Below, in pieces: positions 25,068-33,419 of a DNA stretch of 64,000 bases. How positions within the stretch are numbered: the stretch's first letter is position 1; the number at the start of each line of letters is the position of its first letter. The notes under the pieces are model-generated. The model saw nothing but the letters and a program-made list of their open reading frames with translations, was not told the origin of the DNA and made no database searches. Both the position numbers and the translations under genes were made by a program. This DNA comes from Acidimicrobiaceae bacterium (GTDB taxonomy: Bacteria; Actinomycetota; Acidimicrobiia; Acidimicrobiales; RAAP-2), in NCBI GenBank assembly GCA_003162475.1, contig PMOI01000020.1, forward strand, positions 1 to 64,000, read 5' to 3'.

Positions 25068-25947
25068 AATCGTCGGCGCTGGATTCCTCGCGCACGTTCC
25101 GACCATCGTCCTACCCGACGACGTTCGCCGTGCGTTGAACAACGGTGAGGAGAGCACGCTCTACACCGGGCTGCACCGACTGCGCCGTGAGGTCTTTGAC
25201 GTGCTGAAGCCCGACCTCGTCATCGTGTTCGACAGTCACTGGTTCACCACCGTCGAGTTCGTCATCACCGCGGCCGAACGTCGACTCGGCTACTTCACCT
25301 CCGAAGAACTGCCGCGGGGCATGTCGAGCGTTCCCTACGACGTGAAGGGTGATCCCTCATTCGCGAAACTCGTCGGTGAGATTGCCGACGGCACGCCCGA
25401 GTGCTGGATCACGCCGATTGACAACGAGCACCTGCCCATCATGTACGCGACCACGAACTTCTTCTCGTTTCTTCAAGGTGACGAGGCGTGGCTCTCGGTC
25501 AGCACCTGTCAAACCTCGGAACCGCGTGACTTCACGGCCGTCGGCGAAGTCATCGCCAAGGCCATCGAGCAGAGTGATCGCCGTGTCGTCCTCATTGCGT
25601 CGGGCGCCCTCAGCCACACCTTCCATACCCTTCGCACGTTGCGAGACCACGAAGCCGCCGGCGAAGAGCACATCTTCTCCGACGAGGCTCGTGCGGCCGA
25701 CCACAAAGTCATTGACGCGTGGCTCCGCGGCGATCACGCGAGTGTCATCGACGACTACCCGGAGTTCTTCAAAGTGAAGCCCGAAGGCCGCTTCGCGCAC
25801 TATCAGATGATGATCGCGGCCCTCGGCGGACGTGAGTGCGTGGCCCCGGGGCGCCTCTTTTCCCAGTACGAGAACTCCATCGGGACGGGTCAGATTCACG
25901 TATGGTTCGATCAACCTGAAAACGGGTGGAGAGGAGCATCATCGTGA
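25060..25947 (+). CDS. Extradiol ring-cleavage dioxygenase, LigB/HpaD type
   Basis: A class III extradiol dioxygenase of 295 residues resembling 3,4-dihydroxyphenylacetate 2,3-dioxygenase. Likely Fe(II) ligands are His12 (FLAHVPT) and the His in VFDSHWF, with an active-site His in ASGALSHTF; the end SIGTGQIHVWF matches the family. It opens catecholic rings next to one hydroxyl to give a yellow semialdehyde, which the adjacent dehydrogenase could oxidise. Overlaps on both sides show tight operon packing. Homoprotocatechuate as substrate is inferred from similarity to HpaD; a related catechol is possible. Confidence 0.88.
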   Translation: MGEIVGAGFLAHVPTIVLPDDVRRALNNGEESTLYTGLHRLRREVFDVLKPDLVIVFDSHWFTTVEFVITAAERRLGYFTSEELPRGMSSVPYDVKGDPSFAKLVGEIADGTPECWITPIDNEHLPIMYATTNFFSFLQGDEAWLSVSTCQTSEPRDFTAVGEVIAKAIEQSDRRVVLIASGALSHTFHTLRTLRDHEAAGEEHIFSDEARAADHKVIDAWLRGDHASVIDDYPEFFKVKPEGRFAHYQMMIAALGGRECVAPGRLFSQYENSIGTGQIHVWFDQPENGWRGASS

Positions 25948-26738
25948 GCCTTCGAGGCCTCCCCTACCCTCGCACCGCGAGTGGTCGCGCGTCGCTCTTG
26001 CCGCCGCCGCCGTGGCACTACTCGGGTGATCTGCTCACGGTCGAGTACCGAACCGATCCCTCCGCCATCGCCGCGCTACTACCCGATGCCGTCTCGCTCG
26101 CGAACGACGACGAGGATCCGGGTGCCGTGGCGTTCATCTGGGCCGACTGGCAGAGCTGCGGTGACGACGAGGCTGAACTGCTCGATCCCGTGCGTGCTCA
26201 GTACAAGGAGTCCTTCATCGTCGTGCGCTGTCGCTACCAGGATCGTCTCTATAGCCGGTGTCTCTTCATCTGGGTCGACAAGGACTTCGCGCTGGTGAGG
26301 GGACAGATCCAGGGTTACCCAAAGAAACTCGGCTCGATCTACCAGACGAGGCCCGTCACGCGTGGACGCGCCGGACCCCGACTCGAAGCCGGAGGATCCT
26401 TCGGCATGACCCTCGCAGCGGGCGATCGTCGCCTGGCGCAGGCAACGGTGACGCTCCGGGGTGAAAGCGCGACCGGTGGCTTCGTCAATGGTCACGCGAT
26501 GTTGCACCACCGCTGGTTCCCCCGCGTCGAGATGGACGATCGCGACGCGCTGAGTGACGTCATCACCATGGCTGGCGAGGACGTGGACGTCGGCCCCGCG
26601 TACGGCGGATCGGCGACGCTCGAGATCTTCGACTCCCCCACGGAAGAGCTTCTCTCCCTCGCGCCGCGAGAGATACTCGGCGGCTACTTCCGATCGGTCG
26701 GTACCACCTTCAACGGTGGCACCACGCTCGAGGATTAG
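25944..26738 (+). CDS. Acetoacetate decarboxylase family protein
   Basis: A 264-residue protein with the ADC-type motif QGYPKKLGSI, whose first Lys pair supplies the Schiff-base lysine in true decarboxylases. GTG 25944 is preferred because GGAGAGGAG lies eight bases upstream and it overlaps the dioxygenase stop; an in-frame GTG at 25926 is an alternative. Members of this family also act as aldolases or hydratases on keto acids, so here it may process a product of ring cleavage. It is the penultimate gene of the operon, two bases before the MarR gene. Confidence 0.82.
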   Translation: MSLRGLPYPRTASGRASLLPPPPWHYSGDLLTVEYRTDPSAIAALLPDAVSLANDDEDPGAVAFIWADWQSCGDDEAELLDPVRAQYKESFIVVRCRYQDRLYSRCLFIWVDKDFALVRGQIQGYPKKLGSIYQTRPVTRGRAGPRLEAGGSFGMTLAAGDRRLAQATVTLRGESATGGFVNGHAMLHHRWFPRVEMDDRDALSDVITMAGEDVDVGPAYGGSATLEIFDSPTEELLSLAPREILGGYFRSVGTTFNGGTTLED

Positions 26739-26740
26739 TC

Positions 26741-27274
26741 GTGTCGCGACGAATAGCCAGCTCCAAAGCCACGGTCGTCTCCCAGGCCGAACGCGACATT
26801 CGCGCTCGCCTCGACGAGCACGAACTCGACTTCACCGCCATGAGCGCGATTTCGAACATCTACCGCGCGGGTTCAGCGGTTCGAAATCATATGGAGCGTT
26901 CGCTCCTGGCGGACTACGACCTCAGCTGGGTCGCCTTCACGGTGCTCTGGGTGTTGTGGATCTGGGGCGAGCAAGAGACGGGTCACGTCGCCGGCGAGGC
27001 CGGCATCACGAAGGGTACTTTGACGGGCGTCATGAAGACGCTGCAGGCGCGAAAACTCATCAAGCGAATCCCCCACCGTGACGATCGACGAAGGGTGTCG
27101 ATTGGCCTGACGAAAGCTGGGGTGCGCCTCATTGAACAGGTGTTCCCCGAGTTCAATACCCACGAAACCCTTGCGGTCAGCGGTCTTACCGTGGCCGAGC
27201 AGCACGAACTGGCCCGTCTCTTGCGGTTAGTCCTCAAACAGGTCAGCACGACGAGCCACGACGAGGACGTCTGA
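26741..27274 (+). CDS. MarR-family transcriptional regulator
   Basis: A 177-residue winged helix-turn-helix protein. The recognition region is VAGEAGITKGTLTGVMKTL, and the wing carries IKRIPHRDDRRRVSIGLT, the DxRxxxxxLT signature of MarR. It is the last gene of the ring-cleavage operon, like HpaR/HpcR of enteric homoprotocatechuate clusters. It is the first candidate for binding the palindromic element shared by the promoters at 20040 and 22671, with an aromatic acid as effector. That link is inference. Confidence 0.9.
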   Translation: MSRRIASSKATVVSQAERDIRARLDEHELDFTAMSAISNIYRAGSAVRNHMERSLLADYDLSWVAFTVLWVLWIWGEQETGHVAGEAGITKGTLTGVMKTLQARKLIKRIPHRDDRRRVSIGLTKAGVRLIEQVFPEFNTHETLAVSGLTVAEQHELARLLRLVLKQVSTTSHDEDV

Positions 27275-27352
27275 GTCCACGTTGACCTCGCAATGTCGTC
27301 GTCAAAGACCTCCCCTAGAAGCGACGTCTCAGAGTCCTCGGACCACCGAAGA

Positions 27353-28579
27353 TCAGGAGTTCGACAGTACCTCTTGAATTCGCGTGCAGGCGAGAGAGAG
27401 CCGATCAAAGTCTTGGGAGAAGTTGATTCGAAAGTGACCGCGGCCGTCCACGCCGAACTGGTAGCCGGGACTCACGAGCACTCCGTTTTTCTTCAGCGCC
27501 ACAGCTAACGCGTAATCGTCGTTCGCGCCATGACGCAGCGCCCAAGGACTCTCACTGGCGTTCGGAAAGACGTAGGAACTACCGGCCGGAGCGGATACGT
27601 TCATTCCAGGAACTTGCTGCAGAGAACCGACCAGAAAGTCTCGAATCTCCTGATGCGCTTTGGTACGTTCGCTGAGCCACGTTTCGTCGTTGTCCATCCA
27701 GTGGCGTAGTACGTGCTGACCGTAACCCGCGGTGCGTAGCGACGCGAGTGAAATGACCTGCTCCATTGCTTCGATGACGTCGCTTGGTCCAACGGCCGCA
27801 CCAACGCGGTAACCGCTCATCGATTCGGTCTTGGAAGGACCGAGCAGCGTCACGGTGCGCTCAGCCATGCCCGGCAAGGAACCGATGTGCACGAACTCGT
27901 TGTCATCGAAAATCAGACGGCAGTAGAGCTGATCGACGACTGCCCACATGTCGTTCGCCACGACCCACGCGGCGAGGCGTTCGGCCGTCTCGCGCGAGTA
28001 GACGCCTCCCGTTGGATTGTTGGGATGTGAGAGAACGACGCCCCGTGCACCGTGGCGCGCGGCTTCGTCCAGGTCGCCTTGGTCAATTGACATGATGCCG
28101 TGCGCACTCTGGCTCAGCGCTATGCGGTGCGACGTTGCCCCAAGGTAGGCGCAGATTCGCTCGTCCATGAAGTATTCCTTCGCCGGGAACGCAACGACGT
28201 CGCCCGGCGTCACGAGTGCTGACAACGACGTGAAGAGTCCGCCCTGGGTACCTGGCGTCAAGATCAGGTCGAGCGCCGGATCAACGTCGCGACCGAGGAG
28301 CGAACCAACGCGCGGGGCCAGCACACGGCGCACGCTGATGCTCCCTCGGTACGGAGAGTACGCCTCGGTGTTCTCTACAACGGCCGCTTCAAAGTCAACT
28401 CGTGCCGACGAGGGCGGCAGAAACGCCCTCGTGTCGCCGTGCGTCAGGTCAACGAGATCATCGGGACCGGGCGTCGTGGCGACGTCACGATCCATCTCGC
28501 GCACCGACGCTCCGTACAGCGAAGCGTAGGCACCGAGTTCCGCCGCGACGAGGGCGGGAGGGCGCTTGTACATGGTCAT
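27353..28579 (-). CDS. PLP-dependent aminotransferase, class I/II
   Basis: A fold-type I aminotransferase of 408 residues. Visible landmarks are SHPNNPTGGVYS, the Asp and Tyr of WAVVDQLYCR, and the PLP lysine in LGPSKTESMSGYRVG; the C-terminal carboxylate-binding Arg lies in GHFRINFSQ. CAAGGAG stands upstream of the ATG. It is the last minus-strand gene of the ABC transporter/DUF4438 locus, after the GntR regulator and a 127-base gap with its own inverted repeats. The amino donor is not predictable; a role in transferring an amino group from the imported substrate is likely. Confidence 0.88.
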   Translation of the reverse strand: MTMYKRPPALVAAELGAYASLYGASVREMDRDVATTPGPDDLVDLTHGDTRAFLPPSSARVDFEAAVVENTEAYSPYRGSISVRRVLAPRVGSLLGRDVDPALDLILTPGTQGGLFTSLSALVTPGDVVAFPAKEYFMDERICAYLGATSHRIALSQSAHGIMSIDQGDLDEAARHGARGVVLSHPNNPTGGVYSRETAERLAAWVVANDMWAVVDQLYCRLIFDDNEFVHIGSLPGMAERTVTLLGPSKTESMSGYRVGAAVGPSDVIEAMEQVISLASLRTAGYGQHVLRHWMDNDETWLSERTKAHQEIRDFLVGSLQQVPGMNVSAPAGSSYVFPNASESPWALRHGANDDYALAVALKKNGVLVSPGYQFGVDGRGHFRINFSQDFDRLSLACTRIQEVLSNS

Positions 28580-28612
28580 TCTTGCTCCTTGGGGAACGAA
28601 GTGAGAAGCGCA

Positions 28613-28675
28613 CGCGGACCGTCCGCGACGCGCTCGGATGATACAAAACAGCTCACGTCGTACGGACCGCGTCCG
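28613..28675. promoter_or_regulatory. Two CGGAC/GTCCG inverted repeats upstream of the aminotransferase gene
   Basis: CGCGGAC and GTCCGCG flank one base at 28613-28627, and CGGAC and GTCCG flank three bases at 28663-28675. The two palindromes share their core and lie 50 bases apart between the GntR gene and the aminotransferase gene. They could be operator sites, or one may help end transcription; no T-run follows. Confidence 0.3.
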
Positions 28676-28706
28676 ACGATGCAGGGAACTGGCTCTGACG
28701 CACTAA

Positions 28707-29426
28707 TCAGTCGTCTTCAGGTGCGTCGACGACGAGATGCGTCAAGTAGTGGCTTCGTATCGCCTCTTCGATCACGTCCGACTCACGTGTCTTGAGCGCG
28801 TCGATCACTTCGCGGTGTCTTACGACAATGTCGTCCATGTCGATGCCCTGTTGCTCAAGCGACGAACGCATCAGCGACCCCATCTGGCCGTCCAACATGT
28901 GCCAGAGTTCGGTCACTCGAGGGCGCTCACTGGCCGAAAGGATGACGCTGTGAAAATCCGTGTCCGCGTCGACGATGGTGGCCATGTCGTGCGCCAACGC
29001 GGACATCTTCATCCTCTCGATCTGGCGTTCCAATTCATCGATGACTTCAGGCGTTATCCAATGGAGGTCATTACACGCGGCGCCGGATTCGAGCACGTAA
29101 CGCGCAAAGCACGAATCGATGATCTCGGACGCGCTCATGCGGGCGACGAAGCTTCCCCGGCGGTCGGTCATCGTGATGAGATTCTCGTTCGCGAGGTCTC
29201 GAAGGGCCGAGCGAAGCGTGGTACGGCTCACCCCAAACTCCTCCGCGATCCTCGACTCGACCAGGTGTTCTCCCGCGATGAACTCGTTGTTCAAGATACG
29301 CCTGCGCAGTTCGGTGTAGACGGCGTCAGGAAGTGACGTGTGCTTGATATGACCAACGTCGGTCCCCGACGTGTGATTGGTCGCTACTCCGTTGGTAGCA
29401 TCGCGCATTGTCCTCCCGGTTCTCAT
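28707..29426 (-). CDS. GntR-family regulator with FCD ligand domain
   Basis: The N-terminal winged helix (IAEEFGVSRTTLRSALRDLANENLI) and a helical FCD-type C-terminal domain with the metal-binding pattern (DADTDFHSVIL and a later RHREVIDAL) define the FadR subfamily. Length is 239 residues. The start overlaps the stop of the second DUF4438 gene (ATGA). FCD regulators usually sense small organic acids and repress their own catabolic operon, so this is the likely local regulator; palindromes at 38064 and 28613 are candidate sites. Confidence 0.88.
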   Translation of the reverse strand: MRTGRTMRDATNGVATNHTSGTDVGHIKHTSLPDAVYTELRRRILNNEFIAGEHLVESRIAEEFGVSRTTLRSALRDLANENLITMTDRRGSFVARMSASEIIDSCFARYVLESGAACNDLHWITPEVIDELERQIERMKMSALAHDMATIVDADTDFHSVILSASERPRVTELWHMLDGQMGSLMRSSLEQQGIDMDDIVVRHREVIDALKTRESDVIEEAIRSHYLTHLVVDAPEDD

Positions 29427-30277
29427 TTGCTGGCTTTCGACAGCAAAGTCTCTTCGCGCAGTCCCTGATGGGCAGCACCTTCCGAGCGAACAGAGAAGTG
29501 CTTCGCGGGACCGCTCAAGACTATCGTCACGCCGGGACCGTGTCCGGGTTGCGGACTCGTTCCGTGGGTGACGACGCCGATGCTCATCGAGTCTTTTCGA
29601 AAGCCGGCGTTGGTTCGAGCGTCGAGATCGGTTATCGCCACCAGGTCACCCAGACGAAGATCGCGTGCTGCTTCACTCGTGCTTTCGACTTGCAGATCGA
29701 CGTCCCACATGGCCATGGGGCGACCAATGCCGTTGCCCACGGTGCGACTCGGTAGAACCGCACGGACGCCGACGTCCAGTCGATCACCCACCACGTCCAC
29801 CGGCAGAAGCGCCAACGCCTCGGGGGTGATGTTCATCTGGGTGATGCCAGCGACCGGAGCTGCAGCCCCTTGACCACGGCTCATGATGGCGACTTGATCA
29901 GCGGGGCGCAGTCGCGCGAGGACGTCTTGAGCAAAGATGACGATCACTCGCTCTCCCCCGCCACGCTTGCCAAAGACCACTCCCTCGTGTCCGGTGGCGT
30001 CACCGGTGCGAACGATGGCGCGATTGCCAATGCACGAGAGGCCAACGACGGCGTAACGCGCGTCGTCACTGGGATGAACGAGGCACGCGCCCGGGGCCGC
30101 GTGGTCGCCCACGTGGCCGAAGACACTGTCGCCGAGGCGGAGTCCCAGCACGATCCCACCGTCACCCACCGCGACGTACGGATTGCCGTCGCGGTCGATT
30201 CGATAAGGATCGTTACCAACCTCTCCTTGATCAACGTAGGCGAGCAGATTGACGCTCACGAGTTTGGCGTTCGTCAT
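29423..30277 (-). CDS. DUF4438 family protein, paralogue B
   Basis: A 284-residue protein that I assign to DUF4438 from its motif series: VGDGGIVLGLRLGDSVFGHVG near the N-terminus, LSCIGNRAIV, FGKRGGGERVIVIF, RGQGAA, and the closing GHGPGVTIVLSGP. No function is established for the family. The ATG at 30277 overlaps the stop of the preceding paralogue, whereas the frame open to 30439 runs into that gene. Compared with copy A it keeps the Cys-Ile-Gly-Asn core and the GHGPG turn. Co-expression with copy A suggests a heteromer or sequential steps. Confidence 0.75.
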   Translation of the reverse strand: MTNAKLVSVNLLAYVDQGEVGNDPYRIDRDGNPYVAVGDGGIVLGLRLGDSVFGHVGDHAAPGACLVHPSDDARYAVVGLSCIGNRAIVRTGDATGHEGVVFGKRGGGERVIVIFAQDVLARLRPADQVAIMSRGQGAAAPVAGITQMNITPEALALLPVDVVGDRLDVGVRAVLPSRTVGNGIGRPMAMWDVDLQVESTSEAARDLRLGDLVAITDLDARTNAGFRKDSMSIGVVTHGTSPQPGHGPGVTIVLSGPAKHFSVRSEGAAHQGLREETLLSKASK

Positions 30278-31152
30278 GAAAGCTCCCGATGTTGTACCAG
30301 ATTGAAGAAACTGAGATTGGCGGTATCGTCTTCGACGATCTTGAACGATGATGAAGGTCCACTCATGATCGTGGACGGACCAGGTCCGTGTCCGAAGAGA
30401 AGACAACTCCCCGTCGAAATGATCCCGATCGAAGTCCATCCTTCGCGGTACCCACGACCAAAGCGGTGATCCTGATCGGGCATCGCGACGACGTCGCCGA
30501 TTCTCAGTGATTCGAGACCGAGCGAGAGATCGTCGTCGAGACCGGCGTAGGCGCCCATCAAGTCGGTGTTGGCGTATTCAGACGCCATGCCCGCGCCAGC
30601 ACCAACGGCTTCAGGCGGGATGACGACACTCACGTGGACCTCCAACTGCCCAGCGGCGTTCGTGCCACCAGCCATGGCACTCAGCAAAGCGGGCGAACAG
30701 TTCTTCACCACAATCTCCGGGTGATCAGCCAATTTGAGACCTTGACCAACGGCAAGCACGGTGACTTGGTCGCCGGTCGTCACGCCGCGCATCTCGTCGC
30801 CCTCCATATCGACGAGCACGTAAGCGTGCTGTCCGATGACGAACCCGAGAGCACCCTTTTTCGGGCCGGAGCTCACCTCGACCCGATTGCCAATACAGGT
30901 CAAGTACTGCAACGCGTAGTTCGGCCCTGTTTCGCGGTGGCGGACCGAGAGACCGGGTTCGAGGTGGTCACTCCGATAGCCCGTCGCCGGGTCACCACAG
31001 TGCACGTCAAGCGTGACACCACCCATACCCGGCAAGTAGAACGCGTCGCCGTTGGGATCGACGCGATAGCCGTGTCGATCAGCCAGTGGCGGCCACACCT
31101 CGCCCGCTAGCACCTGGGTCAGCAGGTCCTCGACGTTACTGGCGACTTTCAT
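30274..31152 (-). CDS. DUF4438 family protein, paralogue A
   Basis: A 292-residue paralogue of the gene at 29423, with LTCIGNRVEVSSGPKKGALG, AVGQGLKL and GHGPGPSTIMSGPSSSF in the same order. The first 40 residues (EDLLTQVLAGEVWPPLADRHGYRVD) are not matched in copy B. The ATG at 31152 is preceded by GAGAGAGG; the longer frame from 31188 would start within the strong hairpin region. It lies between the Gfo/Idh gene and copy B. No catalytic residues can be named, since no mechanism is known for the family. Confidence 0.75.
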   Translation of the reverse strand: MKVASNVEDLLTQVLAGEVWPPLADRHGYRVDPNGDAFYLPGMGGVTLDVHCGDPATGYRSDHLEPGLSVRHRETGPNYALQYLTCIGNRVEVSSGPKKGALGFVIGQHAYVLVDMEGDEMRGVTTGDQVTVLAVGQGLKLADHPEIVVKNCSPALLSAMAGGTNAAGQLEVHVSVVIPPEAVGAGAGMASEYANTDLMGAYAGLDDDLSLGLESLRIGDVVAMPDQDHRFGRGYREGWTSIGIISTGSCLLFGHGPGPSTIMSGPSSSFKIVEDDTANLSFFNLVQHRELS

Positions 31153-31178
31153 GAGACCTCTCTCTTTCCTCTCAACGT

Positions 31179-31225
31179 CGTTCGACAACGACGACGCACC
31201 CCGAAGTGCGTGTCGTTGTCGAACG
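31179..31225. repeat. Long intercistronic hairpin
   Basis: Arms of 20 bp (CGTTCGACAACGAC plus ACGCAC) pair perfectly except for one bulged G at 31193, around a six-base loop. It lies between the Gfo/Idh stop and the first DUF4438 start. No T-run follows on either strand, so it is unlikely to be a simple terminator. It may protect or process the operon mRNA, or bind a dimeric regulator as DNA. Confidence 0.8.
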
Positions 31226-31242
31226 GGCGACCCTTGCGTCCT

Positions 31243-32373
31243 CTAGGCACCCTCAACCTCGTTGAAGTTGATCCAACGACGTTCACGGTGCGAACGCTCG
31301 AAGGCATTGATCGTTCGTTGCACCAGCGCACCCTGGGCGAAGTCACCTTGGGACTCTGGGGCCTCTCCCACGATCTCATCAACGAAGTTTCTAATGAGGT
31401 TCGAGTAGAACAGCGACGGCCACTCTTCGCGACTCGTGCCACCCACCGGGAAGTACTTCTCGGGGATCTCACTCTCGACGAACTCCACCGCGTTCTTGGT
31501 TGCCGTCTTGATGGTCTGACAGATGCCGAACTCTTCGACGAGACGAACGATGACCGCGCCTTCTGATCCGTAGAGGCGAACCTCGATGCCCGGGTAGTTG
31601 CCAACGGTGACGTAGGAAGACTGAATGGACGCCATGACGTTGTCTTCAAACTCACAGATCCACATGTCACCGTCGTCGATGTTCATGCGCTCCATCTTTC
31701 CGGTGGAGCGCAGTACGCGCGACGGCACGAAGTTGCGCATCGTGCCCACGACGTTGGTCATCGGACTGCCGGACCACCAGTGCATGATGTCGATAACCGG
31801 TGCGCCGTAGCCTTCAATCGACGACACAGCGATGTCACCATCGCCAATCGGCGTCTGTTCGGCTTGGCGCAGTGGCGTCGTGGGATCGATCCACTGACTG
31901 TTCTGCTCGTAGCCATTAAAGACGTACGGTTCTCCAACGAAACCCGCGTCGATCAGATCCTTGGCGTACTGAATCGCGGGGGCGTAACGAAAGGTGAAAC
32001 CCAACTTCGTCTTTAGGTTGTTCGATTTCGCCAACGCCGCGGCACGAGCAGTCTCGCGTGCGTCACGGTGGACGGGCTTCTCACAGAGCACGTGCTTGCC
32101 GGCCTCGAGTGCAGCCCACGAGACTTCGAAGTGAGCGTCGTTGCCCGCCGCGACGTCAATGACGTCGATCGTCGGGTCGTCGAGCACCTCACGGTAGTCC
32201 GTCACGGCACGAGCGACACCGAACTGGTCCGCCACCTCTTTGCCGACGGCGGGGTCCAGGTCGACGATGGCGGCAACCTCCACGCGAGGGTCGCGCTGCC
32301 ACCCCGGAATGTGGGCGCGCTCGGCCCACTTTCCCGCACCGACAACGGCAACCCGAAGTTCCTTATTACTCAT
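31243..32373 (-). CDS. Gfo/Idh/MocA family oxidoreductase
   Basis: An NAD(P)-binding Rossmann domain opens with VAVVGAGKWAERAHIPG, the EKP motif appears in VLCEKPVHRDARE, and the C-terminal domain has the YGAPVIDIMHWW segment that carries the family's Asp and His active-site residues. Length is 376 residues from ATG 32373, which has AAGGAG upstream. These enzymes oxidise or reduce sugars, inositols and opine-like compounds. Position behind an oligopeptide-type transporter suggests action on the imported molecule. Confidence 0.88.
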   Translation of the reverse strand: MSNKELRVAVVGAGKWAERAHIPGWQRDPRVEVAAIVDLDPAVGKEVADQFGVARAVTDYREVLDDPTIDVIDVAAGNDAHFEVSWAALEAGKHVLCEKPVHRDARETARAAALAKSNNLKTKLGFTFRYAPAIQYAKDLIDAGFVGEPYVFNGYEQNSQWIDPTTPLRQAEQTPIGDGDIAVSSIEGYGAPVIDIMHWWSGSPMTNVVGTMRNFVPSRVLRSTGKMERMNIDDGDMWICEFEDNVMASIQSSYVTVGNYPGIEVRLYGSEGAVIVRLVEEFGICQTIKTATKNAVEFVESEIPEKYFPVGGTSREEWPSLFYSNLIRNFVDEIVGEAPESQGDFAQGALVQRTINAFERSHRERRWINFNEVEGA

Positions 32374-32480
32374 CTTTACTGCTCCTTTCTGCCTCACCGA
32401 GGTGGACAGTTTTATTTTCGATTGTCTGACACGAAATACACGTCGTGCGTTCTGAAGAGCGTGGTGGTGACGGTGGTCTT

Positions 32481-33419
32481 CTATTTGCCAACGTTCAACC
32501 TCACCCGCGGATCGATGAAGGTGTAGGCGACGTCGACGACGAAACTCATGAAGACCATGAAGACGGCGGCCACGAGGACGGTACCCGTGATCATGGGCAC
32601 GTCAAGCGTGGAGATAGAGCTATACGCCAGTTGACCCACGCCCGGGATGCCGAAGATGGACTCAATGATCAAGACACCACCGAGGAAGTAGCCGAGGTCC
32701 ATTCCGAGCATGGTGACCACCGGCGTGAGTGCGTGACGAAGCACGTGTCGGAACAGAATCGTCCGCTCGGGCATTCCCTTCAGCCTTGCGAACTCAATGA
32801 ACGGGGAACGAAGGACTTGACGCACCGTGGTACGGACCATGCGTGAATAAAAGGCGGCACCCCCGACGCCCAGCGTGAAGCTCGGCAGGATCATGTACCA
32901 GATCAAGGGGTGACCAACGCCGTTCAGGGGAAACCAAGAGACCTTGTAGGCGAGGAAGTAGATCAACATGAGTCCCAGCCAGAACGGTGGCGCGGACAGT
33001 CCCAACAGTGCACCAAAGGTAGCGAAGCGATCAACGACGCTGCGTGGTCGATACGCCGCGATGATGCCCGCCGGGATGCCGATGACGATCTCCCAAAGGA
33101 TGCCGCCAAAGGCGAGCACCGCCGTGTACGGCAGCGCGAGCCAGATCTCACCGGCGACCGTTCGACCTTGGAGTGCGAACGAGACCCCAAGATTGCCGTG
33201 CAGGATTCGTCCGAGGAAACTGACGTACTGTGACCACACCGATCGGTCGAGTCCGAGTTGGTGTGCGATTGACGCCACGGCCGCAGGACTCGCTTGGGGG
33301 CCAGCGACCATTCGCGCGGGATTGGCGGGCACGATGTAGGCAAAGACGAACGCCAAGGTCACCACGCCAAAGATCACCAACAGCATCTGCAAGAAACGTC
33401 GGAGTAACCAGGCCGTCAT
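32481..33419 (-). CDS. ABC transporter permease, DppB/OppB type
   Basis: A 312-residue inner-membrane permease of the dipeptide/oligopeptide/nickel family. The N-terminus WLLRRFLQMLLVIFGVVTLAF is the classical first helix, and the coupling helix region carries EFARLKGMPERTILFRHVLRHAL, the EAA-like loop that contacts the ATPases. Its ATG overlaps the stop of the DppC-type gene. It closes the transporter operon; the oxidoreductase gene follows after about 107 bases. Confidence 0.92.
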   Translation of the reverse strand: MTAWLLRRFLQMLLVIFGVVTLAFVFAYIVPANPARMVAGPQASPAAVASIAHQLGLDRSVWSQYVSFLGRILHGNLGVSFALQGRTVAGEIWLALPYTAVLAFGGILWEIVIGIPAGIIAAYRPRSVVDRFATFGALLGLSAPPFWLGLMLIYFLAYKVSWFPLNGVGHPLIWYMILPSFTLGVGGAAFYSRMVRTTVRQVLRSPFIEFARLKGMPERTILFRHVLRHALTPVVTMLGMDLGYFLGGVLIIESIFGIPGVGQLAYSSISTLDVPMITGTVLVAAVFMVFMSFVVDVAYTFIDPRVRLNVGK

